This document shows positions 1-13,649 of a stretch of DNA of 64,000 nucleotides, piece after piece (position 1 is the stretch's first letter; the number at the start of each line of letters is the position of its first letter). The stretch is from Lingula anatina (lineage: Eukaryota > Brachiopoda > Lingulata > Lingulida > Lingulidae), in the NCBI RefSeq assembly GCF_001039355.2, contig NW_019775494.1, positions 69,939 to 133,938 of the forward strand, written 5' to 3'. A program made the translations under genes and the position numbers. The notes under the pieces were generated by a model. The model was not told the origin of the DNA. It was given only the letters and a program-made list of their open reading frames with translations, and made no database searches.

Positions 1-586
1 GCTGCTTCTTCTAACCTCCTGTGACGAAAGTCAATTATTTTGAGTTATGGCCTAATGATGCCCCAAGCTGCTGCGACAGAATGCCTGGTTGGACTCCCTG
101 GAGACAAAAGTTTATTGATTTCCTCATTGTATGGATATTGTTGTTTGGGCAAGAGGCATGTCAGGTTGATAGCCTGTAGGGTTATGATTTTATATAGCAA
201 TTATATCCACTTAAACACCTCTTGAGCGTTAACCTGGCTACTGATGACAAATTTCACATTCTCTAAAGCGGATTCTCAGAAACGCTGTAAAGTCGATCCG
301 TTTCCAGACATCAGTCGCATTAGGGTTCGTTTGTCCTTACAAAAAGACAAACGAAAAACTGTATGTAAATCAATCATACTATTCTACAGTTTGTTCAACC
401 AACAAAAGTGATGGAGAAATTTCATTATTATAAATTGCTTTCCAAGAAATAAACGGACAAAAACCGTGAGAGTGATAAAATATGTGTTGAAAACACCGAT
501 TTCCAAACAAAAATAGTGATTATGATTGAAGATGCTATTAGCTTTAGGATAAAGGTGTCACGCAGGCTTTATAAATTGTCTCGCTC

Positions 587-587
<1 letters not shown>

Positions 588-631
<44 letters not shown>
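588..631. repeat. (TAA)n microsatellite
   Basis: Uninterrupted trinucleotide tract of about 15 units. One of several TAA/TTA tracts in the window. Confidence 0.95.
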
Positions 632-2666
632 TTTATTCTTGTAACTACAAGTAGGGCCTACATGTAAGTTATAAAAGGGTGATAAAAGTTACAAATGCAC
701 ATTACGACATTAAAACAAAATAATTCACTGATTTAAATATAAAATCTAACCGCTTCTTTTAAATAGTTGAATAACATAAAAGAATTCAATTATCGAAATG
801 TTATATCAATCAATTTCTTTAAAATTGTTTAAAGTTTATAGACCTAGGCCTACACCAAAATTTCTGAGGGTCCATGGGATGAGTATCTGCAGATCTAACA
901 GTTAATATTAATTTCTGAATGTGTCTCTGGGAATGCGAATGCTCTTCAACTTTTGGTAACAATTGATTCTTTCTCTTCCGTAAACATACTTGTAGAACTA
1001 AACATTTCACAGATTTTACGGCATAAAGCGTTGCGCCTGTTTTGCAAATTAGGAAAAAGGGACAGAGTTTGTTTTTTTGTAATGCGAGATGGTTGGATAC
1101 AGTATCTTAAAAACTTTTTTGGACTGATTGTATTTTTTCAGCTTGGCACTTGGTCAGTCCAAGATGCCATACTTGCACATCGCATTTAAGGATAGGTACA
1201 GTATCACAACAAACATGTATATTTTCAGTAAATCATGAGGCGAGAAACAAGCCCTCTTTATAAATTCTAATTAAAAACGTATTCTCTAGCTCACTTTTAC
1301 GTAAATGTTATGGGTTTCTCAATTTTAATCTTGACTTGTAATGCACTTTATTACCTCCTTAAAATGAAAAGCTATGAATTCCCACTTGACAAACATGACA
1401 AGCCATGTTTCAGTAACAATGATGCACGTCAACAAAGTTATTTACTGGCGCCAGTACTGTAAAATCTTAAAACGGCCCCAACAACACTTTTCCTTCTGTC
1501 TATAAACTAGACCAAGGCGGGTTTCGTAGCCTTAAATGTCATGTAGCCAATAAGTGAAGATACGGCACGGGATGAAGATTTTCTGAAAAATGAAATATTT
1601 TGTTACAATCTTTTTTGTCACGTAATGCCGTGTCTCTAGCATGTCGATCTTTTATTTCGGCAAATAATTAGTTTCCATGTCTGGTAATAATGGTTTCGCG
1701 TTCTCCGCATTTACTTCTCATAATCCTCTTTTTTCGGTATTATCTTGTAATCCGAACCATCATTGTTATACAATCAATACAAGAAGGCCGCATTCTTTTC
1801 CGCTTTGGTTAACATATGAATCAGATTCCCCGTATCTCTACTTTGTTTTTGCACGTTATTCAACTGAAACACAAACACAAAAACATGTCTATGGGACTTT
1901 TTTTCCAATAGATTCTAGAAAAAACTCAGCAAAGACGTGCCACTTTGGGTAGAATGGGGATTTTACTTTTTAATAACCCGGTGTGACAGGAATGGTAGTC
2001 TTAAGAATGGAAGTTCGGGGTCTTATACGATCAGTGCAGTTTTGGGAAAGCCGGAAGATGAGGGATTCATATATGGGAAGAATTTCACCCGTGTAAAGTC
2101 AGTAAAGCAGACTACGGTTCCTAGCGGAGAGCCCTTCCTGTCTCGCTGGCAATGAAATCGTTGATTAAGCAGCGTCTAGATAATTTGTGTGCTCTTTTTT
2201 TCTGCCACAGAAGCTCATCGACACAAGACTTTCCATATACAGTATTCTTGCCAGTTAAAAGCATTGGCAATGGTTGGAGGCATTGTTTCATCTTGTTTCC
2301 TGTAAAATATCTCGTTTGTTATCAAATTCGATCAGCTGGTTGCTTTCCAAACTGCTTTATGCCATTTTAAATTTGTTTTTCTCCGACTGAGTTTTCCCCA
2401 TGTCTCAGAAAATCACGGCTCTAAATTATACGGAAATAAAAGATGTCAGGCATTTTCTGGTCAAGTGAATCACATTAATTTCAATCAGGTATAATAGAAC
2501 GATATTCTAAACCACAAACCTCTGTCTTTCTCTGTCTCTCTCTCGCGCGCGCTTTTACCAATTTATGTTAATTCGTGACACGTGGTTTAATTGAACATCA
2601 ATCTTTTGCGTCTTGTTGCTGTCGATGGAGAATGTTTAATTTTAAAGTTTATACATGTATGAACTT

Positions 2667-2685
2667 AGTGTGTGTGTGTGTATGC

Positions 2686-2730
<45 letters not shown>

Positions 2731-2764
2731 AGAAAGAGAGAAGAGGGAGGGAGAGAGAGAGAGA
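2667..2764. repeat. Compound (GT)n / (GA)n microsatellite
   Basis: An interrupted GT tract (2667-2729) is followed by a purine GA tract to 2764. The same GT-then-GA (or CA-then-GA) compound recurs at 27582, 37097, 43562, 46936, 52655, 58889 and 59620. Confidence 0.95.
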
Positions 2765-3009
2765 TAGAAAGAAAGAATGTCACATACAGCTAATTCATAG
2801 TGGTCTGTAGCTCTTAAATAGTCCCCGCTGCCTTTTTTTATAACCACCTAACACCCTTAAATTTTAAACAGGAGTCCCCTGCCTTTGTAGGCCTACACGT
2901 AGATCCCGAGTTGCTTGATGGACGGCGTAATAGACTACACTCGTTTTTTTATGTTTTAAAAGATAAACACCCCTCGTTAAACAGAAGCTCTCGCCTGTTT
3001 ACACAGATG

Positions 3010-3012
3010 CCC

Positions 3013-3043
<31 letters not shown>
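3010..3043. repeat. Poly-C plus (CA)n tract
   Basis: About 20 consecutive C residues followed by a short CA repeat. The homopolymer length is likely to be unreliable in any assembly. Confidence 0.9.
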
Positions 3044-3044
<1 letters not shown>

Positions 3045-5307
3045 AGTGATACTTTAACTTGCATATAGGCCGGCGCCACCATTGCCTGAAATACTGTAGC
3101 TGAAAAATAGAAAAACCGACTAACCGACCAAAAACAATTGTATAAGAGGACACTTGAAAGAGGATCGGGAAGTAATTTGTATATTCTGTGGATATAAATT
3201 GTCAATTAGTTTTATTGCTCATAACATCTCTCTTTGCATTCAACACATGTTTTGAACAATGTGGTATGGGACTTAAGGGAATTTGACTTTCAATAATTGA
3301 TAATTCATCATCACTTAATTGATTTAGAACGCTGAAGCATAATAGATTATGCTCCAACTTGATGAAATACCACATCTTCCATGTGAAAAAAAAGAAAAGA
3401 AAAACACCCCTTCTCTCTTAAAAATTCATTTTAATATGCAATTTTATATACGGTACCATATGGGTACATTCAAAGCTATTGTTGATAAGAGACCTGAAAA
3501 AACAAGACCAAAAACATGCAACAGACGAAAAAGTACTTATCCTAAAGAACTAACGGAAACTTGTTTTCCTTGTGCTACTGAAGCACAATTACATCATGGT
3601 GCCATTAACGACTTTATCAACAATATGCCTTTGCTGTCGTCATCGATTACCGCATACCGTATCTGTTCGTTTATTTGCCCATGAAGCAATTCACTGATTA
3701 TGAGTGAATAACTCTATTTACCGAATCCCTTATGGTCCCTTTGCTGATAGTCAAGCAAAAACACAATTAAATAAATGATTGCGAATCAGGTGAAGACACA
3801 GTTTACGCAATGGTTCGAATAATCGTGGTTTACAAGTGCGGGGGGAGGGTGCGGTATGTCTTTAATATGTACTATTTAGGATGTGAAATCATGAGTATTG
3901 TTCAGTTGTAGATAAATACACAGTCTTGTGTTTTTTTTTCACGTGTATCTCACCTGGGAAAAGTAAACACCCACAGCAAAAACCAGGAAATACTGGAGAA
4001 CGTTTTTAAAAAGCAGATGGCCAATGTAGTGTTAGAGCATAAACCAAGGGTTGAAATCTGCTCTCCACTGATAATGTGTTAGTTCACGAAACCCGTTCCT
4101 CTGGGTCCAGTTATGATTGACTTTTAACCACGCAATATAACGGGTTTTTGGAAGGTATATATCCTTGATAATATTCTATAATGGCTTTGAGCATTTGAAA
4201 GTAAACACGAAACCATAAAACTTGCTGTTATCGTTGACAACAACGCACTGAAAAATGCTCTGAAAAAAGTGGCAATGTATAAAGCCCGTATTAAAATGCT
4301 TGCTTAGTGCGCTATGTTTGTGGCAAAGAGGAGACTGCCCCCAGCATAAACCACACGGTCAGTTTTTACTGACAATGGTCAGTTTTTACTATCACTACTA
4401 TACATGCATGTCGCCTAGGAAGAATGGACAATTGAGTTAATATTATTATTATTTTTTATAACGACCTTTACACGAGGGCGACAGTAAGGGCCTATCTTGA
4501 GAAGCTATAGATCAAAACAAAAGTTTCATGCAAGGAAGACAAATTCATTAACCTAACTTGGGCTTGTGGCGTATGTTTCTGAGCTAATTTATCAGAGAGA
4601 ATGAGAAGCCAGGCTTGCGCTGCATTCAAATAACCCCAAATTAAGTTGCACAGCCATAGTTTTTGGTCAATCCAGTGTTGGACGTTGCACTTTAGATTAC
4701 TCAATTATTGTATAGTGAACAGCTTTTGTCTATCGATCGTCACGCACTGTCACCAGTTACCTCCTGTATGTATAAAAGTTGGAATAAATAAAACTAAAAT
4801 AAACTTTAACCGTTTTCACAAAATCTAGTAAGGTGGTGAGGACAGTCAGAAATTGCAAAACCGCGGTCTGGTGTATCCGTCACTGGACTGAAAATGCACC
4901 TAAAATCGTTTTCATTCTCTAAATATATTTCTAATGTCATTTATTTATGCAAAGGGAGAAACTGTCACATTGACCCAAACCAAACTTGAAGATGGTTTTT
5001 AATATTGCATTGATAAACCAATGGCTATTAGACCTGGAAAAAGCAGGCGCTATTACAATGCACCGTCATATGCATTCCGCGAAGAGATTTATTCTTTTGC
5101 ACAAAACTCTGTTATTACCTGCTGTGTAGCAGACATTCCAAGGAAATAGAATTATCACTCCTTCCATATTATTGCTCCATCCACTGAATGGACACAATCA
5201 CAGCTAACGGCAACTGCTGTGAATTAAAACCCATCTTAAGTGTTCTGTAGATCGTGCCGATGGACGTCATTTCTATAATGACTATCGGAAAATGCTTTTA
5301 TTTTCAG

Positions 5308-5449
5308 AGTGGTTTTCTAGTACCCAGTACGATCTACATATTGGAGTGGAGGAACGTAATGATAAACAATTACAAAATGAAGACGATATTCAATCTCAAG
5401 CTATTAATTTGGATGGTTTCTCAGACATTTTCAATTGCTGTGTCCATAG
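5308..5449 (+). CDS. Candidate signal-peptide exon (unassigned gene)
   Basis: Unrecognised and weakly supported. A pyrimidine-rich acceptor ends in CAG at 5305-5307, and a GT donor follows 5449. Between them an ATG at 5377 (A at -3) opens 24 codons plus one base, so the donor is in phase 1, the usual phase after secretory leader exons. The peptide begins MKTIFNLKLLIWMV and is hydrophobic to its end, resembling a signal peptide or a membrane anchor. An in-frame ATG at 5359 would add six residues. The donor (ATAG|GTGAAA) is only moderate, and no partner exon was recognised downstream, so this may be a chance arrangement. Confidence 0.22.
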
Positions 5450-7423
5450 GTGAAAATAAACCGTTAAGATAGCTTTTTAGTGATCACAAATCCTGATTAG
5501 GAAAACTAGTATGTAGAAAGTACAAGCATGCTTCAAGAATGGCAGACTTCCAGATTGTATTGCCAAGAGAATTGTTCTGTAAAACATTTACTTGGAAAGG
5601 TATGTTTACGAATAAAGTTGAGAGTCTTGTTTTCCTACATATCCCTGCAACCTTCAGCTAAAAAGGCTTACTGTCAAGCAATGGATAGATAAGTAGAATA
5701 TTTACACTCTTTTTAGACAACTAAACCCCAGGTAACAGAACCGAGGCCAGAGGTTGAACAGAGATGAAGTACACAAGTCCCCTTCCAAGCGTCTAGACAA
5801 TTAAATCAGTTCAGATATATTCCGGACAGCTTTAGTCAGCTACAAACCTAGTGATTCCTCTTTTAAATGGCACACAGTACAAGTATGTGATACCAAGAAT
5901 ATTACGTTAACCTGGTAATGTTATTTATCGATGCCAGAAGAAAAAAGACGGAAGACACATGGCAGTGATGTATGAATAAGCTAATAGCCTTTGTCTGAAC
6001 GTGGGCAAACCTAAATATTGGGTAAAAAGGAAACAAATGAAAACACGTAGGCCTACAGCACGTTTCAGATTATTTACAGTCTAAATTTCAACAATAGTTG
6101 CCGGTAGTTTTTATGTAATCGCGGAAAGAAAGAATGATAAAGATTTTATGCATAAATGAGCAATCTTAACAAGCGCTTTTTCTCCAAAGAAATTCTGTTA
6201 CATAAGTCAGTAACATGTGCATAGCTAACACCGAGGACTAACTTTTCTTCGGCAGACGACACGTAACGTTGGTACACACAGTGCATAGAACAATGCAGAC
6301 GTTTTTAATCGGTCGTCAAAATAAAATTCAAACATATAGACGGATAGTGAATTTTTAGTGCTGACCGCAGCAATTTCGACTGTAAATTTTACCATGTGCA
6401 GTATGCCAGACGCAATCATCAATCTATCACGTGGATGATTTCATATCCGCACTCCACGGTTAGAGCGTAACAAATTCTAAAAGAATTTACTTTCTGAGTA
6501 TTCATTGAATATGTCACGCGTTTTCAATACAAATACTGAAGTCGAAATTTGACCGAAGGAAATTTAAGGTTGTAATAAATTCGCGAACGTTGAGAGAATG
6601 ACTTCTTGGGAATTTCAGTCTAATTCTGCCACAATAAAATGATTATTTTAAACCTTAATTTCAGTATTTCACGTTCACTGCCCAAATTCTCACATTGAAA
6701 AAGTAGGATCTTTTGAGCTAATTATATTTTTGTGCCCACATGCGACTCAAATCCGCCTGTCTTCATTGTGACAAAATCAGTACAAACAATAAAAGTGCAT
6801 TGCGTGATTTTCAATTGACCTGAAACATCCTTAACGAGCAAGCATCCCATATTAGACTCCGTTTTAATATTAAAGCGTTCATTTAAATTCTGTTTGATGC
6901 CAAAACTCAATTGACATCGAGAATGTAGTTTTTGTGTTGATGCCTATTTCAATAATGGCAATCTACAAAGGTCCGCAGCGCTGCCTTACTCTGGCTTTTC
7001 ATTTTAACGCCAAGCAGTGAATCGATTTACATTTTACTTACTCGTGTTGAATGATTGAATTCTAAATCTAGGAAAATTCAATGGAAGCACCTTTCCGGAA
7101 CTTTTGGTCGGACGTGTTTGGCCATCAGCACCTGTACTGAAATCTAATGCTTTACGAGATAAATTGGGATGTTTACCCAAACGTCTTTCTCACAACCTAC
7201 CAGTAAGTTATATTTTCCAAATTTGCAATTCGCTTTCAGGACATTATTTTTCTATTGGTAATTGAGATGCGGGCATACATTTCAAAATATATGTCTGCAT
7301 GCTTATGTCAGGTACAGGGAATTTCTTCGAAGGTGTATTTTAATTAATGCTATCAGATCCTTATCAAAGATTTCAGCTTGTTAGTATTGATAAACAAAAA
7401 AAAAAACTGTAAGTGTTTCAATA

Positions 7424-7532
7424 GCTGACGTTTCGAGAGTACTCCGCGCATGCGCGATGTTGATGTCACCCTGGGTTCGGGCAAACTAACAGTGTTCAAA
7501 CAGCAAACGAGTACGGTAAAGCTTTCTTCAGC
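7424..7532 (-). mobile_element. Penelope-like element 3' tail, hammerhead-like remnant
   Basis: Read on the minus strand this carries CTGAAGA, then a long arm, then CGAAACGTC. These are the order and core words of hammerhead ribozyme motifs described in Penelope-like retroelements. The arm could close through GAGTAC (7509-7514) pairing with GTACTC (7439-7444); the loop contains the 12-bp palindrome CGCGCATGCGCG (7445-7456). No reverse transcriptase remains alongside. It could instead be an unrelated repeat that shares the GAAACGTC word. Confidence 0.3.
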
Positions 7533-9102
7533 CCGGGTATGGGCCTGTTTCACAAAATTAATTTAGTCTCAACTTTTTGATGAAAATTTTTGACTACTTT
7601 GATCCGAAGGTGAATCCGTAGTTGTCCAATTAATTAGATCTCGGGAGTGCTTTAAGACAAGAAAGACAATGGTAGGGCCTAATGTTTCACTCCAGTGCTT
7701 ATTTGATAAATACTATTGTTCTTATGCTTTATTAAAGAAAAGTAAATTCTGATCCAAAAGCTATGTTTCGGGCTAAAGTTTTTTGGTGAAGATTGGCATT
7801 CAAAGTAGAGCATTCGGGCATAGTGACGATCAGGGTAACTAACGTAGTTAATAAAACATAAGGATAATAAAAACCGAGAAACCGAGTGTAGGGACAACTG
7901 AAACACCCGAAAAAGGAAATGAGGATGGAAATTTGGTCCATTTAACACGACATTTACAAGCTAAGGTAAAGTGAAACCATATGTGCAAGGTAAATAACCT
8001 TGTAAGTTGTAGATGAAAGGTTCTTCTACACATTGCGTGTGTGTTTAACTACAGGCACCGTACTAGTGCGTTGAGACTGAAGGCACAGGGAAAGTCTCTC
8101 ACCCCACCCCGAGACTTTAATAAAAAATATTTGGGGAGATTTTCATGATGTCTTAGCTTTCCCCTTTCTCTCCGTCCATCAGAGGTGTGATAAAAAAGAA
8201 AGATATCAGATGGCATAAAAGAAAGATATTAGATGGGATTAGATTTCAGTTGCAATTGTCTGGGAATGACTGAAGCCAAAAAACTTTCACCACAAAGAAC
8301 TGTGCTCTTTATTTTGCGCACTTCAGAAGTATGAACACATACACATGTAATGACTAGTGACTGAAACGTGTATGTTCAGATTTCAATATAGACAAATCCA
8401 CATCTAGATCTCGTACTTGTAATATTCGATCGGACCTTTCTACAAAGCGCTTTAGTTACTTCTGTCATCTGATTCTAGCACATCCGAGTAGTTTCTGATT
8501 CAATTGAATCTGGTTTGAATAAATTCTTATTTTGATGATATCTGACATTTCATTATTTCTTACTCGATGACTTCTGGGAATTTAAAAGAGGACAGCCCGT
8601 TTCCATACGTAATAAATCATTCGTGTACTCTTCATATTTCTATACCAAATCTTTCCTGGGATATTTTCTCCAAACTTTTGGTCTCCTGCAATAATGTGGA
8701 TAAAAACTTACTTCATTCATCGTATCTCATAGAACGCACTTTATGGAATAAATGCACTTTCAGACATCAATTAGTTCACATCCGCTATTATCATTTTCTG
8801 TCAGTATTCCATCACTGCAAACATCTTCATTTTGTTTAAAGACATTACCTTATTGAAATGGGTGATTAATCATTGTCCCTAAAGTGTTGTTTTTATAACA
8901 TTTAAGAAGCATTTTCGGAATAGCCAACGGGAATAGAGTAGAAGTATGAACAAATCCGATAAGCATTTACTTAAGGAAATTGCTTACTTAACGGTGACCT
9001 CTTCTCAGCTGGGTTATTCCAGCGTTTCCACTAGTTACAGGTGGTTTGCTAAAACAGTCTGCAAATCTTGAAACCTTTTTAAATTTTTTTATTTTCTTTA
9101 AA

Positions 9103-9105
<3 letters not shown>

Positions 9106-9145
<40 letters not shown>

Positions 9146-9198
9146 TTATTTATTTATTTATTTTTATTATTATTATTATTATTATTATTTTTTTTTTT
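9106..9198. repeat. (TTA)n / (TTTA)n microsatellite
   Basis: Long AT-only tract mixing TTA and TTTA units, ending in a T run next to normal-complexity sequence. Confidence 0.95.
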
Positions 9199-9347
9199 GC
9201 GATCCGGGTTCTCTAAGGCCCTCGCTGCTTTATGAACAGAAATTGCTATTTACACAAGTAATTCATTAAAATGCTTTCTACTCATCATGTCATCAACTTC
9301 AGTGGTTCCACTTAGATATTTGCGTGGAATCAGCGTTTTTCGCAAAT

Positions 9348-9535
9348 CGACACTGAATAGATTCCCCGCAGGGATTACGCAGCAAGCTTTCAAGTGGGCT
9401 GGTCATATTTGATCCGCCGACCTTTTAGTCAGCGAATCAACTGTGGGACCATTCAGAATAGATGATCCGAGTACTAACTGATCCGCAGACTAAATATGGC
9501 CGACCCCTCATCAAAGGCGTTGCCGTTAATTCCAT
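9348..9535. mobile_element. MITE family 1, two rearranged half-copies
   Basis: The right half of the element (9348-9435, with GACACTGAATAGATTCCCC and then CATATTTGATCCGC) is followed by a left half (9451-9535, ATTCAG...ATCCGCAGACTAAATATGG...CGACCC). The half order is swapped relative to the intact copy at 10210-10388, suggesting two adjacent truncated insertions or a rearranged dimer. Confidence 0.55.
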
Positions 9536-10209
9536 AATGGTCTCCCCGCCTCCCCACGTGCCGTCGCTGCAGGGGTCTAGCAATTAAACCTCGGAGTAGA
9601 GATTCAATCCGCAATTATGAATGCGGTCATAGTTATCCGGAACCCCCCAGTAGCGAGGTCCAAACTTTTTACCCAACATTTAGGTGAAATACCACCCCTT
9701 CAAGGAGACCAATGTAAGATCCGCTACTTCACGATGGTGAGCCTAAAAACCCATCAGAGCACCACGAGTAGAGCATAATTTTCAAGCGGTTTGCTTTGAA
9801 ACAAAAATCTCTTCCCACTGCCTCTATGGATTATGTCCTTTTCATGCAACTTCGAGCAATCTTAACGCTCCGTGACAATCTCCGAGAGCAATTCTCTGAT
9901 CTGTTTACAGTTTGCCAAACGTTATTTGACCTTAATTAGGCTATTGTCTGCAGCAGCACAAATGAGACCTCTTTTCTGATTCAATGCCGGCCGTTTTGAT
10001 CACTTTGATATTTCACAGACATGCAATCTGTTAGCTGATCTCTGCAATGACGTTACCCCCGTTACGTTCAGGAGGCCCTTTATTCCCATGTGCTATCAAC
10101 ATATGCCCCCTCATTTTAACCGACGTCAGAACAAGTAGTACAGCTCTGTGCAGACGAGGATGATTTTCGACCAGTGACAGGGCTAACTTGTCTATTCAGA
10201 TGACTACAT

Positions 10210-10388
10210 GAGCGCAATAAGAACAGCAGGCTAACAGATTCGCGGATCAAATATGGCGACCCACTAAAGAGCTTGCCTCTTGATTCCTGATTAGACACTG
10301 AATAGATTCCCCGCGGGGATTACCCGGGATTACCACTCAAGTGGGTCGGCCATATTTAATATGCGAATCCGCTGTTCTGTATGCGCTC
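10210..10388. mobile_element. MITE family 1, near-complete copy
   Basis: About 179 bp with long imperfect terminal inverted repeats. It starts GAGCGCA...AACAGC, with ATATGGCGACCCACT further in, and ends with the complement AGTGGGTCGGCCATATT...GCTGTTCTGTATGCGCTC. The centre contains GACACTGAATAGATTCCCC and the palindrome CCCCGCGGGG. It has no coding capacity, so it is a non-autonomous DNA transposon; the superfamily is not determined and target duplications are unclear. Confidence 0.7.
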
Positions 10389-13300
10389 TATGTCTGTGCT
10401 GATCAGACGGCCAGATAAACACGTGCATTTCCATGCAATGTTCATACCAGATCAGAGAACTGAATCACATGAAAACGTTGGGGATATGCGTGTGATAAAA
10501 CACTGTCAACCGAGCGAGATATGCCAAAAAAAAAAAAAAAAACTCGAGCGAAGTGTTCTTGAAGGCATACTGCACATATCGAGAGGGTGGACATTTATCA
10601 TTTGACAAACATACATCCCGAGAAAAAGTACTCGTATTTCACCGAAAAACACCCCTAAAACCAACTATAGAGTGTATCTCACGGTCGGATAACGTCTTTT
10701 GATAAGTGTTTGTTCTAATTTGGTCATTTGATGACGCACCTTCAACCAATTCCCGGTCTGAAGATACCCAGTCTGAACACATCTTTTTACTTAACGGCCG
10801 TATTACTGAATGGCTCCAGTGTTTAAGAGTTAGATAATTTAGTTACCAGACAAATCTCCCAAACGCAATAGAGATGCGTGCTAGAGAGTTGAATTTCGCA
10901 GTGATTACCATGAGCAACGGTGGATCACAGTGCCAAATAAACCACAGAACCTAATTGTCTCTTGGCCCGCCTGTCATTCACTGTGTGCGGGAAGCGTAAT
11001 GAAAATATGCGCAATTTTACGTACTTGTTGAGACCATACAGGAAGTGCTCGAGAGAGAGCTTCTGCCTGTTTCACAAAAAGCACATTAGCACAAAATTTC
11101 TGCCTAAACTTTAAATACAATTTCACTCTATTTTAACCCAAGATGAATTAGTGGTATTCTAGTAAAGCATACATGTACAATGTTATTTTATACCAAGAAA
11201 GATGAGATTAAAATTACAGGCTAATGCTTATTTAAGCGGACTCCTAAAGGTTTATTTTGAACTGATATAGACCACATATTTGAACTTAAGTTTTTAATTT
11301 AACTTTTGGTGTCGGCCCCAGGTATATGTAAAGTGTAGGCTTATTTCTGACGTCATTGGGATTAGTCTGAAATCGCATAGTTTAGTTCCAGAATACTTTA
11401 AGGATCGGGTTTGCTTCACTTGCAAAAACATGTTAGGTATATTTTCTACCATCGCCTTATTGATTACTTTTACCAACATTAGAAATGGAATGATATAAAT
11501 AGACAAATATGTAAAATAAACCAAACGTCTGATATATGTATCTTTCACAACGTCATTATATGCTCTACTGATAGCTAAAAATAACAAGTTTTGATCATAA
11601 GATACCTTGTTGATGCAGCGTAGTTTTACATAGCATGACAAATTATGCAAAGGTCCTTTTGACAACTTATCACTCATTTTTACCAACGGCGGATTGGAAC
11701 GGCATAATAAGACATATGCTTTTATTTGAGTGATACGCACTCTACTGTTCTCTTGAAAGTGTCATTTAGTCATCAAGAGACGTTGGGGCAAAACTAAGGA
11801 ACTAACACATAGTGGATCATGCACGATGAGTCAGAATATGAGGGGAAAAGATAAATAGAATTTGTTGGAAAAAATTCGTACTGCGCTGAGTAAAGTGTGC
11901 GCTGAGAGAGGGAGTGAGAGAGAGAACTACTAGCTGACATCGGCAAAATGCATCATTCTAATCTACAACCAAGTCCATTCAGCAGGTTTACTGGTTTAGA
12001 ACGCATTTTAAGTGCTAAACTAAGATTGGCTGTGCTTAATTCTCCTAAATCAAGTTTTCATTACGTGAACCAATCCGACTGTTAACTAGACCTATTTGTT
12101 TTTGCAGAACCTGTTTCTTAAACGGTCGCAATGTATTGCTGATAGTAGCAGCCAAAGAGGTCGTATTGTATTCAAGCTTGCCAAGCAAAGGTCGAGAAAG
12201 CTAACAGCAACATGCAGAGTCGTTCCTAGCAGCACTGTCTTCTTTACTTACGTATTTTGTCAGTATTCTGGCTATCCACTATCTCTTACGTTCTTTGAAG
12301 GTATATAGATTTGTTAGTCAATTTCCTGTGTTGCTGAATTTGACATTAAAGTTGTCCTAGCCATGATTTCCTTGCCAAATCGAATTTTTTCACTAATCAT
12401 TGTTCGACCCGGCCCTGCACTTGAATTCGATATAAAATACCATTTTCATTTAAATCTTTTACTTCTTCCCATAGATTACAGAAAGTACTAAGGTACTTTT
12501 ATTTACGTTCATTTCGTTGTTAGGACTAAATTGGAAAAAAGATGAAGTGCTTTGCATATGTTGAAAAAGAAAATATGATTGGGACGTTTTAAAATGCCCA
12601 TGGTTTATAAATTTAAGATTTATTCCCAGACGAAAAATGTCTTGTCATCGGCTCGCAGCCTGGTGCAAGAGTACGTTACGTGCGACAGTTCATTTAGTCA
12701 TCTCTGATATTTGAAAAGAACCCGTGAAGAAAAGTCCGTATTTAGACCAATTGACATGTGAAGCAGTCCTTGTTGACGTCCCAATGCGAGGTTAATGACT
12801 TTTTCCTCTAAAGAAGACAACTTTGTTAACGTAATTCACGTAATGCAATACAGTACTGCTGTCTCTTCTTACTATTTATGCGCGAGCTTTTCAGGCTTTT
12901 AATGTGCCCGCATAGAAAATATTTTGAAACAAAGACAATCGTTTAATAAATCAGAAATTGCCTCTATAACCAAAGAAAAAAAACGGACCAATTCTGAAAT
13001 AGTTAACCGATTAGAAGATTACCAATTGTATTTAATGGACTTGACATTTAGTATGGGTTATATGAGCTATAGCTGTGGAGAGCCCTTACATTGCAACAAA
13101 AGAGCAAATCAAAATTTCCTCTCGATATTTCAAACCAACTCTAGTATTGCCGTACTTCTGAAAATGAGAACTCCTAAACACGGCTTACACTGTAACGTTG
13201 TGGCGATTTTGTAGGTTGCATTAAGTGTTAGTATATTCTCTAAACTATAAAACCAATCTTTTGGAAAAATGACATATTTTGGCATTGATTTCCTACAGCC

Positions 13301-13599
13301 CTTGACATACAGCAATCACTTTCATATCATAAATCTCTATTTTCTAGTACGGTCAACAGCTGGTCCATGATGCATATGATACCACACGCTCTATAATCGT
13401 TATACGTACTGAAGTGCCAACTCGCTGTCTTTTTGAACTGGATCCAATCAATTCTAATAACGCCGTTTAAATGGATTACTTTGTACTTGTTACGTATCAC
13501 ATAAGGTTAAGGCACGGGCATGAAATTTACCAGTTTTTCGTCACTGTGATAGGATATTGTGGGATAAAAAATTAGTGTCGGGACACGTCATTGTTGGTT

Positions 13600-13608
13600 C
13601 CACGCACG

Positions 13609-13648
<40 letters not shown>
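13600..13648. repeat. (CA)n microsatellite
   Basis: CACG units pass into a pure CA tract of more than 15 units. Confidence 0.95.

Positions 13649-13649
<1 letters not shown>

Larger units (their letters stand above)
1..5253. other. Gene-free stretch
   Basis: No convincing gene seen on either strand. It holds a TAA microsatellite (588-631), a GT/GA microsatellite (2667-2764) and a poly-C/CA tract (3010-3043). Open frames up to about 110 codons occur, but they have AT-driven compositions, no recognisable domain and no supporting splice signals. Confidence 0.6.

Noticed and set aside
1677-1952. 91-codon frame in the first 2 kb
   Set aside because: Random-like composition and no splice or start context.
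11294-11740. 148-codon minus-strand open frame
   Set aside because: Longest non-GPCR frame in the left half, but AT-driven composition, no motif and no splice or promoter context.
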